NCBI RefSeq assembly: GCF_963082655.1
Contig: NC_081554.1
Span: 64,384,602-64,448,601 of the forward strand
Length of the DNA stretch: 64,000 nucleotides
DNA from: Stomoxys calcitrans
Taxonomy: Eukaryota > Arthropoda > Insecta > Diptera > Muscidae
Reading direction: 5' to 3'
Part shown: one piece after another, positions 41,401 to 53,600 of the stretch
Layout of the letters: each line of letters opens with the position of its first letter
Numbering within the stretch: the first letter of the stretch is position 1
The notes under the pieces: generated by a model
Databases searched by the model: none
What the model was told of the DNA's origin: nothing
Seen by the model: only the letters and a program-made list of their open reading frames with translations
Translations under genes and position numbers: made by a program

Positions 41401-44045
41401 TCTACGACGCATAGTTATGAAGATACAGCCATTTTAAGTTTTCCAAGTGAAATTTCAATTTTTAAAGGATTTTTGATGGAGTCAAGAATTAAGGCCCATT
41501 TCCCTCTACGACGTATAGTTTAGGAGATACAGCCATTTTAAGTTTTCCAAGTGAAATTTCGATTTTTCAAGGATTAAGGCTCATTTCCCTCTACGACGCA
41601 TAGTTTCGGAGATTTTTGATGAAGTCACATATCAAGGCCCATTTCCCTCTACAGCGCATAGTTTAGGAGATACAGCCATTTTAAGTTTTCCAACTGAAAT
41701 TTCGATTTTTCAAGGATTTTTGATGGAGTCACGAATTAAGGCCCATTTCCCTCTACGACGCATAGTTTAGGAGATACAGCCATTTTAAGTTTTCCAAGTA
41801 AAATTTCGGTTTTTCAAGGATTTTTGATGGAGTCACGAATTAAGGCCTATTTCCCTCTGCGACGCATAGTTTAGGAGATACAGCCTTTTTAAGTTTTCCA
41901 AGTGAAATTTCGATTTTTCAAGGATTTTTGATGGAGTTACGAATTAAGGCCCATTTCCCTCTACGACGCATAGTTTAGGAGATACAACCATTTTAAGTTT
42001 TCCAACTGAAATTTCCATTTTTCAAGGATTTTTAATGGAGTCACGAATTAAGGTCCACTTCCCTCTACGACGCATAGTTAAGGAGGTACAGCCATTTTAA
42101 GTTTTCCAACTGAAATTTCGATTTTTCAAGAATTTTTGATGGAGTCATGAATTAAAGCCCATTTCCCTCTACGACGCATAGTTTAGGAGATACAGCCATT
42201 TTAAGTTTTCCAAGTGAAATTTCGATTTTTCAAGGATTTTTGATGGAATCACGAATTAAGGCCCATTTCCTTCTACAACGCATAGTTTAGGAGATACAGC
42301 CATTTTAAGTTTTCCAACTGAAATTTCGATTTTTCAAGAATAATTGATTAAGTCACGAATTAAGGCCCATTTCCCTCTACGACGCATAGTTTAGGAGATA
42401 CAGCCATTTTAAGTTTTCCAAGTAAAATTTCCATTTTTCAAGGATTTTTGATGGAGTCACGAATTAAGGCCCATTTCCCTCTACGACGCATAGTTTAGGA
42501 GATACAGCCATTTTAAGCTTTCCAACTGAAATTTCGATTTTTAAAGGATTTTTGATGAGTCACGAATTAAGGCCCATTTCCCTCTACGACGTATAGTTTA
42601 GGAGATACAGCCATTTAAGTTTTCCAAGTGAAATTTCGATTTTTCAAGGATTTTTGATGGAGTCACGAATTAAGGACCATTTTCCTCTACGACGCATAGT
42701 TTAGGAGATACAGCCATTTTAAGTTTTCCAAGTAAAATTTCCATTTTTCAAGGATTTTTGATGGAGTCACGAATTAAGGCCCATTTCCCTCTACGACGCA
42801 TAGTTATGAAGATACAGCCATTTTAAGTTTTCCAAGTGAAATTTAAATTTTTAAAGGATTTTTGATGGAGTCAAGAATTAAGGCCCATTTCCCTCTACGA
42901 CGTATAGTTTAGGAGATACAGCCATTTTAAGTTTTCCAAGTGAAATTTCGATTTTTCAAGGATTAAGGCTCATTTCCCTCTACGACGCATAGTTTCGGAG
43001 ATTTTTGATGAAGTCACATATCAAGGCCCATTTCCCTCTACAGCGCATAGTTTAGGAGATACAGCCATTTTAAGTTTTCCAACTGAAATTTCGATTTTTC
43101 AAGGATTTTTGATGGAGTCACGAATTAAGGCCCATTTCCCTCTACGACGCATAGTTTAGGAGATACAGCCATTTTAAGTTTTCCAAGTAAAATTTCGGTT
43201 TTTCAAGGATTTTTGATGGAGTCACGAATTAAGGCCTATTTCCCTCTGCGACGTATAGTTTAGGAGATACAGCCTTTTTAAGTTTTCCAAGTGAAATTTC
43301 GATTTTTCAAGGATTTTTGATGGAGTTACGAATTAAGGCCCATTTCCCTCTACGACGCATAGTTTAGGAGATACAACCATTTTAAGTTTTCCAACTGAAA
43401 TTTCCATTTTTCAAGGATTTTTAATGGAGTCACGAATTAAGGTCCACTTCCCTCTACGACGCATAGTTAAGGAGGTACAGCCATTTTAAGTTTTCCAACT
43501 GAAATTTCGATTTTTCAAGAATTTTTGATGGAGTCATGAATTAAAGCCCATTTCCCTCTACGACGCATAGTTTAGGAGATACAGCCATTTTAAGTTTTCC
43601 AAGTGAAATTTCGATTTTTCAAGGATTTTTGATGGAATCACGAATTAAGGCCCATTTCCTTCTACAACGCATAGTTTAGGAGATACAGCCATTTTAAGTT
43701 TTCCAACTGAAATTTCGATTTTTCAAGAATAATTGATTAAGTCACGAATTAAGGCCCATTTCCCTCTACGACGCATAGTTTAGGAGATACAGCCATTTTA
43801 AGTTTTCCAAGTAAAATTTCCATTTTTCAAGGATTTTTGATGGAGTCACGAATTAAGGCCCATTTCCCTCTACGACGCATAGTTTAGGAGATACAGCCAT
43901 TTTAAGCTTTCCAACTGAAATTTCGATTTTTAAAGGATTTTTGATGGAGTCACGAATTAAGGCCCATTTCCCTCTACGACGTATAGTTTAGGAGATACAG
44001 CCATTTTAAGTTTTCCAAGTGAAATTTCGATACAGCCATTTTAGG
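41401..44045. repeat. Tandem 1,389-bp satellite block duplication
   Basis: The markers ATAGTTATGAAGATACAG (41,411 and 42,800), GGATTAAGGCTC (41,571 and 42,960) and AGGTCCACTTCCCTC (42,051 and 43,440) are all 1,389 bp apart. 1,389 is 13 monomers plus 37 bp because the block contains a rearranged monomer. The second copy ends in a disrupted monomer at 44,031-44,050. Confidence 0.88.
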
Positions 44046-45227
44046 ATTTCAAGGATTTTTGATGGAGTCACGAATTAAGGACCATTTCCCTCTACGACGC
44101 ATAGTTTAGGAGATACAGCCATTTTAAGTTTTCCAACTGAAATTTCGATTTTTCAAGGATTTTTGATGGAGTCACGAATTAAGGCCCATTTCCCTCTACG
44201 ACGCATAGTTTAGGAGATACAGCCATTTTAAGTTTTCCAACTGAAATTTCGATTCTTCAAGGATTTTTGATGGAGTCACGAATTTAGGCCCATTTCCCTC
44301 TACGACGCATAGTTTAGGAGATACAGCTTTTAAGTTTTCCAAGTGAAATTTCGATTTTTCAAAGATTTTTGATGGAGTCACGAATTAAAGCCCATTTCCC
44401 TCTACGACGCATAGTTAAGGAGATACAGCCATTTTAAGTTTTCCAACTGAAATTTCGATTTTTCAAGGATTTTTGATGGAGTCACGAATTAAGGCCCATT
44501 TCCCTCTACGACGCATAGTTTAGGAGATACAGCCATTTTAAGTTTTCCAAGTGAAATTTCGATTTTTCAAGGATTTTTGATGGAGTCACAAATTAATGCA
44601 CATATCCCTCTACGACGCATAGTTTAGGAGATACAGCCATTTTAAATTTTCCAAGTGAAATTTCGATTTTTCAAGGATTTTTGATGGAGTCACGAATTAA
44701 GGCCCATTTCCCTCTACGACGCATAGTTTAGGAGATACAGCCATTTTAACTTTTTCCAACTGAAATTTCGATTTTTCAAGGATTTTTGATGGAGTCACGA
44801 ATTAAGGCCCATTTCCCTCTACGACGCATAGTTTAGGAGATACAGCCATTTTAAGTTTTCCAAGTAAAATTTCGATTTTTAAAGAATTTTGATGGAGTCA
44901 CGAATTAAGGCCCATTTCCCTCTACGACGCATAGTTTAGGAGATACAGCCATTTTAAGTTTTCCAACTGAAATTTCGATTTTTCAAGGATTTTTGATGGA
45001 GTCACGAATTAAGGCCCATTTCCCTCTACGACGCATAGTTTAGGAGATAAAGCCATTTTAAGTTTTCCAACTGAAATTTCGATTTTTCAAGGTTTTTTGA
45101 TGGAGTCACGAATTAAGGCCCATTTCCCTCTACGACGTATAGTTTAGGAGACACAGCCATTTTAAATTTTCCAAGTGAAATTTCGATTTTTCAAGGATTT
45201 TTGATGGATTTTTGATGGAGTCACGAA

Positions 45228-48200
45228 TTAAGGCCCATTTCCCTCTACGACGCATAGTTTAGGAGATACAGCCATTTTAAGTTTTCCAAGTGAAATTTCG
45301 ATTTTCCAAGAATCTTTGATGGAGTCACAAATTAAGGTCCATTTCCCTCTACGACGCACAGTTAAGGAGATACAGCCATTTTTAGTTTTCCAAGTGAAAT
45401 TTCGATATTTCAAGAATTTTTGATGGAGTCACGAATTAAGGCCCATTTGCCTCTACGACGCATAGTTTAGGAGATACAGCCATTTTAAGTTTTCCAACTG
45501 AAATTTCGATTTTTCAAGGATTTTTGATGGAGTCACGAATTAAGGCCCATTTCCCTCTACGGCGCATAGTTTAGGAGAAAGAGCCATTTTAAGTTTTCCA
45601 AGTGAAATTTCGATTTTTCACGGATTTTTGATGGAGTCACGAATTAAGGGCCATTTCCCTCTACTTCGCATAGTTTAGGAGATACAGCCATTTTAATTTT
45701 TCCAAGTGAAATTTCGATTTTGCAAGGATTTTTGATGGAGTTACGAATTAAGGCCCATTTCCCTCTACGACGCATAGTTTAGGGGATACAGCCATTTTCA
45801 GTTTTCCAAGTGAAATTTCGATTTTTCAAGGATTTTTGATGGAGTCACGAATTAAGGCACATTTCCCTCTACGACGTATAGTTTAGGAGATACAGCCATT
45901 TTTAGTTTTCCAAGTGAAATTTCGATTTTTCAAGGATTTTTGATGGAGTCACGAATTAAGGGCCATTTCCCTCTACGTCGCATAGTTTAGGAGATACAGC
46001 CATTTTAATTTTTCAAGTGAAATTTCGATTTTGGAGTCACGAATTAAGGCCCATTTCCCTCTACGACGCATAGTTAAGGAGATACAGCCATTTTAAGTTT
46101 TCCAACTGAAATTTCGATTTTTCAAGGATTTTTGATGGAGTCACGAATTAAGGCCCATTTCCCACTACTTCGCATAGTTAAGGAGATACAGCCATTTTAA
46201 GTTTTCCAAGTGAAATTTCGATTTTTCAAGGATTTTTGATGGAGTCACGAATTAAGGTCCATTTCCCTCTACGACGCATAGTTTAGGAGATACAGCCATT
46301 TTAAGTTTTCCAAGTGAAATTTCGATTTTTCAAGGATTTTTGATGGAGTCACAAATTAATGCACATTTCCCTCTACGACGCATAGTTTAGGAGATACAGC
46401 CATTTTAAATTTTCCAAGTGAAATTTCGATTTTTCAAGGATTTTTGATGGAGTCACGAATTAAGGCCCATTTCCCTCTACGACGCATAGTTTAGGAGATA
46501 CAGCCATTTTAACTTTTTCCAAGTGAAATTTCGATTTTTCAAGGATTTTTGATGGAGTCACGAATTAAGGCCCATTTCCCTCTACGACGCATAGTTTAGG
46601 AGATACAGCCATTTTAAGTTTTCCAACTGAAATTTCGATTTTTCAAGGATTTTTGATGGAGTCACGAATTAAGGCCCATTTCCCTCTACGACGCATAGTT
46701 TAGGAGATAAAGCCATTTTAAGTTTTCCAACTGAAATTTCGATTTTTCAAGGATTTTTGATGGAGTCACGAATTAAGGCCCATGTCCCTCTACGACGTAT
46801 AGTTAAGGAGATACAGCCATTTTAAGTTTTCCAACTGAAATTTCGATTTTTCAAGGATTTTTGATGGATTTTTGATGGAGTCACGAATTAAGGCCCATTT
46901 CCCTCTACGACGCATAGTTTAGGAGATACAGCCATTTTAAGTTTTCCAAGTAAAATTTCGATTTTCCAAGAATTTTTGATGGAGTCACGAATTAACGTCC
47001 ATTTCCCTCTACGATGCACAGTTAAGGAGATACAGCCATTTTTAGTTTTCCAAGTGAAATTTCGATATTTCAAGAATTTTTGATGGAGTCACGAATTAAG
47101 GCCCATTTCCCTCTACGACGCATAGTTTAGGAGATAAAGCCATTTTAAGTTTTCCAACTGAAATTTCGATTTTTCAAGGTTTTTTGATGGAGTCACGAAT
47201 TAAGGCCCATTTCCCTCTACGACGTATAGTTAAGGAGATACAGCCATTTTAAGTTTTCCAACTGAAATTTCGATTTTTCAAGGATTTTTGATGGATTTTT
47301 GATGGAGTCACGAATTAAGGCCCATTTCCCTCTACGACGCATAGTTTAGGAGATAAAGCCATTTTAAGTTTTCCAACTGAAATTTCGATTTTTCAAGGTT
47401 TTTTGATGGAGTCACGAATTAAGGCCCATTTCCCTCTACGACGTATAGTTTAGGAGACACAGCCATTTTAAATTTTCCAAGTGAAATTTCGATTTTTCAA
47501 GGATTTTTGATGGAGTCACGAATTAAGGCCCATTTCCCTCTACGACGCATAGTTTAGGAGATACAGCCATTTTAAGTTTTCCAAGTGAAATTTCGATTTT
47601 CCAAGAATCTTTGATGGAGTCACGAATTAAAGTCCATTTCCCTCTACGACGCACAGTTAAGGAGATACAGCCATTTTTAGTTTTCCAAGTGAAATTTCGA
47701 TATTTCAAGAATTTTTGATGGAGTCACGAATTAAGGCCCATTTGCCTCTACGACGCATAGTTTAGGAGATACAGCCATTTTAAGTTTTCCAACTGAAATT
47801 TCGATTTTTCAAGGATTTTTGATGGAGTCACGAATTAAGGCCCATTTCCCTCTACGGCGCATAGTTTAGGAGAAAGAGCCATTTTAAGTTTTCCAAGTGA
47901 AATTTCGATTTTTCACGGATTTTTGATGGAGTCACGAATTAAGGGCCATTTCCCTCTACTTCGCATAGTTTAGGAGATACAGCCATTTTAATTTTTCCAA
48001 GTGAAATTTCGATTTTGCAAGGATTTTTGATGGAGTTACGAATTAAGGCCCATTTCCCTCTACGACGCATAGTTTAGGGGATACAGCCATTTTCAGTTTT
48101 CCAAGTGAAATTTCGATTTTTCAAGGATTTTTGATGGAGTCACGAATTAAGGCACATTTCCCTCTACGACGTATAGTTTAGGAGATACAGCCATTTTTAG

Positions 48201-50290
48201 TTTTCCAAGTGAAATTTCGATTTTTCAAGGATTTTTGATGGAGTCACGAATTAAAGGCCATTTCCCTCTACGTCGCATAGTTTAGGAGATACAGCCATTT
48301 TAATTTTTCAATTAAATTTAATTTCACGAATTAAGGCCCATTTCCCTCTACGACGTATAGTTTAGGAGACACAGCCATTTTAAATTTTCCAAGTGAAATT
48401 TCGATTTTTCAAGGATTTTTGATGGAGTCACGAATTAAGGCCCATTTCCCTCTACGACGCATAGTTTAGGAGATACAGCCATTTTAAGTTTTCCAAGTGA
48501 AATTTCGATTTTCCAAGAATCTTTGATGGAGTCACGAATTAAAGTCCATTTCCCTCTACGACGCACAGTTAAGGAGATACAGCCATTTTTAGTTTTCCAA
48601 GTGAAATTTCGATATTTCAAGAATTTTTGATGGAGTCACGAATTAAGGCCCATTTGCCTCTACGACGCATAGTTTAGGAGATACAGCCATTTTAAGTTTT
48701 CCAACTGAAATTTCGATTTTTCAAGGATTTTTGATGGAGTCACGAATTAAGGCCCATTTCCCTCTACGGCGCATAGTTTAGGAGAAAGAGCCATTTTAAG
48801 TTTTCCAAGTGAAATTTCGATTTTTCACGGATTTTTGATGGAGTCACGAATTAAGGGCCATTTCCCTCTACTTCGCATAGTTTAGGAGATACAGCCATTT
48901 TAATTTTTCCAAGTGAAATTTCGATTTTGCAAGGATTTTTGATGGAGTTACGAATTAAGGCCCATTTCCCTCTACGACGCATAGTTTAGGGGATACAGCC
49001 ATTTTCAGTTTTCCAAGTGAAATTTCGATTTTTCAAGGATTTTTGATGGAGTCACGAATTAAGGCACATTTCCCTCTACGACGTATAGTTTAGGAGATAC
49101 AGCCATTTTTAGTTTTCCAAGTGAAATTTCGATTTTTCAAGGATTTTTGATGGAGTCACGAATTAAAGGCCATTTCCCTCTACGTCGCATAGTTTAGGAG
49201 ATACAGCCATTTTAATTTTTCAAGTGAAATTTCGATTTTGGAGTCACGAATTAAGGCCCATTTCCCTCTACGACGCATAGTTAAGGAGATACAGCCATTT
49301 TAAGTTTTCCAACTGAAATTTCGATTTTTCAAGGATTTTTGATGGAGTCACGAATTAAGGCCCATTTCCCACTACTTCGCATAGTTAAGGAGATACAGCC
49401 ATTTTAAGTTTTCCAAGTGAAATTTCGATTTTTCAAGGATTTTTGATGGAGTCACGAATTAAGGTCCATTTCCCTCTACGACGCATAGTTTAGGAGATAC
49501 AGCCATTTTAAGTTTTCCAAGCGAAATTTCGATTTTTCAAGGATTTTTGATGGAGTCACAAATTAATGCACATTTCCCTCTACGACGCATAGTTTAGGAG
49601 ATACAGCCATTTTAAATTTTCCAAGTGAAATTTCGATTTTTCAAGGATTTTTGATGGAGTCACGAATTAAGGCCCATTTCCCTCTACGACGCATAGTTTA
49701 GGAGATACAGCCATTTTAACTTTTTCCAAGTGAAATTTCGATTTTTCAAGGATTTTTGATGGAGTCACGAATTAAGGCCCATTTCCCTCTACGACGCATA
49801 GTTTAGGAGATACAGCCATTTTAAGTTTTCCAAGTAAAATTTCGATTTTTAAAGAATTTTGATGGAGTCACGAATTAAGGCCCATTTCCCTCTACGACGC
49901 ATAGTTTAGGAGATACAGCCATTTTAAGTTTTCCAAGTGAAATTTCGATTTTTCAAGGATTTTTGATGGAGTCACGAATTAAGGCCCATTTCCCTCTACG
50001 ACGTATAGTTAAGGAGATACAGCCATTTTAAGTTTTCCAACTGAAATTTCGATTTTTCAAGGATTTTTGATGGATTTTTGATGGAGTCACGAATTAAGGC
50101 CCATTTCCCTCTACGACGCATAGTTTAGGAGATACAGCCATTTTAAGTTTTCCAAGTAAAATTTCGATTTTCCAAGAATTTTTGATGGAGTCACGAATTA
50201 AGGTCCATTTCCCTCTACGATGCACAGTTAAGGAGATACAGCCATTTTTAGTTTTCCAAGTGAAATTTCGATATTTCAAGAATTTTTGAT
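45228..50290. repeat. Nested satellite block duplications (912, 1,660 and 3,207 bp offsets)
   Basis: The same rare variants (CGATTTTCCAAGAAT, CGACGCACAGTTAAGG, CGATATTTCAAGAATT) recur at blocks starting 45,228, 46,888, 47,523, 48,435 and 50,094. CCCACTACTTCGCATAG occurs at 39,931, 46,161 and 49,368 (offsets 6,230 and 3,207). 47,460-48,305 and 48,372-49,217 are nearly identical at a 912-bp offset. 38,998 is an older relative of the 45,228 block. Confidence 0.85.
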
Positions 50291-50639
50291 GGAGTCACGA
50301 ATTAAGGCCCATTTCCCTCTACGACGCATAGTTTAGGAGATAAAGCCATTTTAAGTTTTCCAACTGAAATTTCGATTTTTCAAGGTTTTTTGATGGAGTC
50401 ACGAATTAAGGCCCATTTCCCTCTACGACGTATAGTTAAGGAGATACAGCCATTTTAAGTTTTCCAACTGAAATTTCGATTTTTCAAGGATTTTTGATGG
50501 ATTTTTGATGGAGTCACGAATTAAGGCCCATTTCCCTCTACGACGCATAGTTTAGGAGATACAGCCATTTTAAGTTTTCCAAGTGAAATTTCGATTTTCC
50601 AAGAATTTTTGATGGAGTCACGAATTAAGGCCCATTTCC

Positions 50640-53600
50640 CTCTAAGACACATAGTTTAGGAGATACAGCCATACATTTTCCAAGTGAAATTTCGATTTTT
50701 CAAGGATTTTTGATGGAGTCACGAATTAAGGCCCATTTCCCTCTACGACGCATAGTTTAGGAGATACAGCCATTTTAAGTTTTCCGAATGAAATTTCGAT
50801 TTTTCAAGGATTTTTGATGGAGTCACGAATTAAGGCCATTTCCCTCTACGACGCATAGTTTAGGAGATACAGCCATTTTAAATTTTCCAAGTGAAATTTC
50901 GATTTTTCAAGGATTTTTGATGGAGTCACGAATTAAGGCCCATTTCCCTTTACGACGCATAGTTTAGGAGATACAGCCATTTTAACTTTTTCCAACTGAA
51001 ATTTCGATTTTTCAAGGATTTTTGATGGAGTCACAAATTAAGGCCCATTTCAGTCTATGACGCATAGTTTAGGAGATACAGCCATTTTAAGTTTTCCAAC
51101 TGAAATTTCGATTTTCAAGGATTTTTGATGGAGTCACGAAATAAGGCCCATTTCAGTCTATGACGCATAGTTTAGGAGATACAGCCTTTTGAAGTTTTCC
51201 AAGTGAAATTTCGATTTTTCAAGGATTTTTGATGGAGTCACAAATTAAGGCCCATTTCAGTCTATGACGCATAGTTTAGGAGATACAGCCATTTGAAGTT
51301 TTCCAAGTGAAATTTCGATTTTTCAAGGATTTTTGATGGAGTCACGAATTAAGGCCCATTTCCCTCTACGACGCATAGTTTAGGAGATACAGCCATTTTA
51401 AGTTTTCCAAGTAAAATTTCGATTTTTAAAGAATTTTGATGGAGTCACGGATTAAGGCCCATTTCCCTCTACGACGCATAGTTTAGGAGATACAGCCATT
51501 TTAAGTTTTCCAACTGAAATTTCGATTTTTCAAGGTTTTTTGATGGAGTCACGAATTAAGGCCCATTTCCCTCTACGACGCATAGTTTAGGAGATACAGC
51601 CATTTTAAGTTTTCCAACTGAAATTTCGATTTTTCAAGGTTTTTTGATGGAGTCACGAATTAAGGCCCATTTCTCTCTACGACACACAGTTTAGGAGATA
51701 CAGCCATTTTAAGTTTTCCAAGTGAAATTTCGATTTTTCAATGATTTTTGATGGAGTCACGAATTAAGGCCCATTTCCCTCTACGACGCACAGTTAAGGA
51801 GATACAGCCATTTTTAGTTTTCCAAGTGAAATTTCCATTTTTCAAGGATTTTTGATGGAGTCACGAATTAAGGCCCATTTCCCACTACGACGCATAGTTT
51901 AGGAGATACAGCCATTTTAAGTTTTCCAAGTGAAATTTCGATTTTTCAAGCATTTTTGATGGAGTCACGAATTAAGGCCCATTTCCCTCTACGACGCATA
52001 GTTTAGGAGATACAGCCATTTTAAGTTTTAAAACGGAAATTTCGATTTTGCAAGGATTTTTGATGGAGTCAAGAATTAAGGCCCATTTCCCTCTACGACG
52101 CATAGTTTAGGAGATACAGCCATTTTAAGTTTTCCGAATGAAATTTCGATTTTTCAAGGATTTTTGATGGAGTCACGAATTAAGGCCCATTTCCCTCTAC
52201 GACGCATAGTTTAGGAGATACAGCCATTTTAAGTTTTCCAAGTGAAATTTCGATTTTTCAAGGATTTTTGATGGAGTCACGAATTAAGGCCCATTTCCCT
52301 CTAAGACACATAGTTTAGGAGATACAGCCATACATTTTCCAAGTGAAATTTCGATTTTTCAAGGATTTTTGATGGAGTCACGAATTAAGGCCCATTTCCC
52401 TCTACGACGCATAGTTTAGGAGATACAGCCATTTTAAGTTTTCCGAATGAAATTTCGATTTTTCAAGGATTTTTGATGGAGTCACGAATTAAGGCCATTT
52501 CCCTCTACGACGCATAGTTTAGGAGATAAAGCCATTTTAAATTTTCCAAGTGAAATTTCGATTTTTCAAGGATTTTTGATGGAGTCACGAATTAAGGCCC
52601 ATTTCCCTTTACGACGCATAGTTTAGGAGATACAGCCAATTTAACTTTTTCCAACTGAAATTTCGATTTTTCAAGGATTTTTGATGGAGTCACCAATTAA
52701 GGCCCATTTCAGTCTATGACGCATAGTTTAGGAGATACAGCCATTTTAAGTTTTCCAACTGAAATTTCGATTTTCAAGGATTTTTGATGGAGTCACGAAA
52801 TAAGGCCCATTTCCCTCTACGACGCATAGTTTAGGAGATACAGCCATTTTAAGTTTTCCAAGTGAAATTTCGATTTTTCAAGGATTTTTGATGGAGTCAC
52901 GAATTAAGGCACATTTCCCTCTACGACGCATAGTTTAGGAGATACAGCCATTTTAAGTTTTCCAACTGAAATTTCGATTTTTCAAGGATTTTTGATGGAG
53001 TCACGAATTAAGGCCCATTTCCCCCTACGACGCATAGTTTAGGAGATACAGCCATTTTAAGTTTTCCAACGGAAATTTCGATTTTGCAAGGATTTTTGAT
53101 GAAGTCACGAATTAAGGCCCATTTCCCTCTACGACGCATAGTTTAGGAGATACAGCCATTTTAAGTTTTCCAACGGAAATTTCGATTTTGCAAGGATTTT
53201 TGATGAAGTCACGAATTAAGGCCCATTTCCCTCTACGACGCATAGTTTAGGAGATACAGCCATTTTAAGTTTTCCAAGTGAAATTTCGATTTTTCAAGGA
53301 TTTTTGATGGAGTCACGAATTAAGGCCCATTTCCCTCTACGACGCATAGTTTAGGAGATACAGCCATTTTAAGTTTTCCAAGTGAAATTTCGATTTTTCA
53401 AGCATTTTTGATGGAGTCACGAATTAAGGCCCATTTCCCTCTAAGACACATAGTTTAGGAGATACAGCCATACATTTTCCAAGTGAAATTTCGATTTTTC
53501 AAGGATTTTTGATGGAGTCACGAATTAAGGCCCATTTCCCTCTACGACGCATAGTTTAGGAGATACAGCCATTTTAAGTTTTCCGAATGAAATTTCGATT

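Noticed and set aside
36464..50279. Family of 61-codon genes on the minus strand
   Set aside because: They are translations of satellite monomers, recur only because blocks were duplicated, and the 104-bp period shifts the frame each unit.
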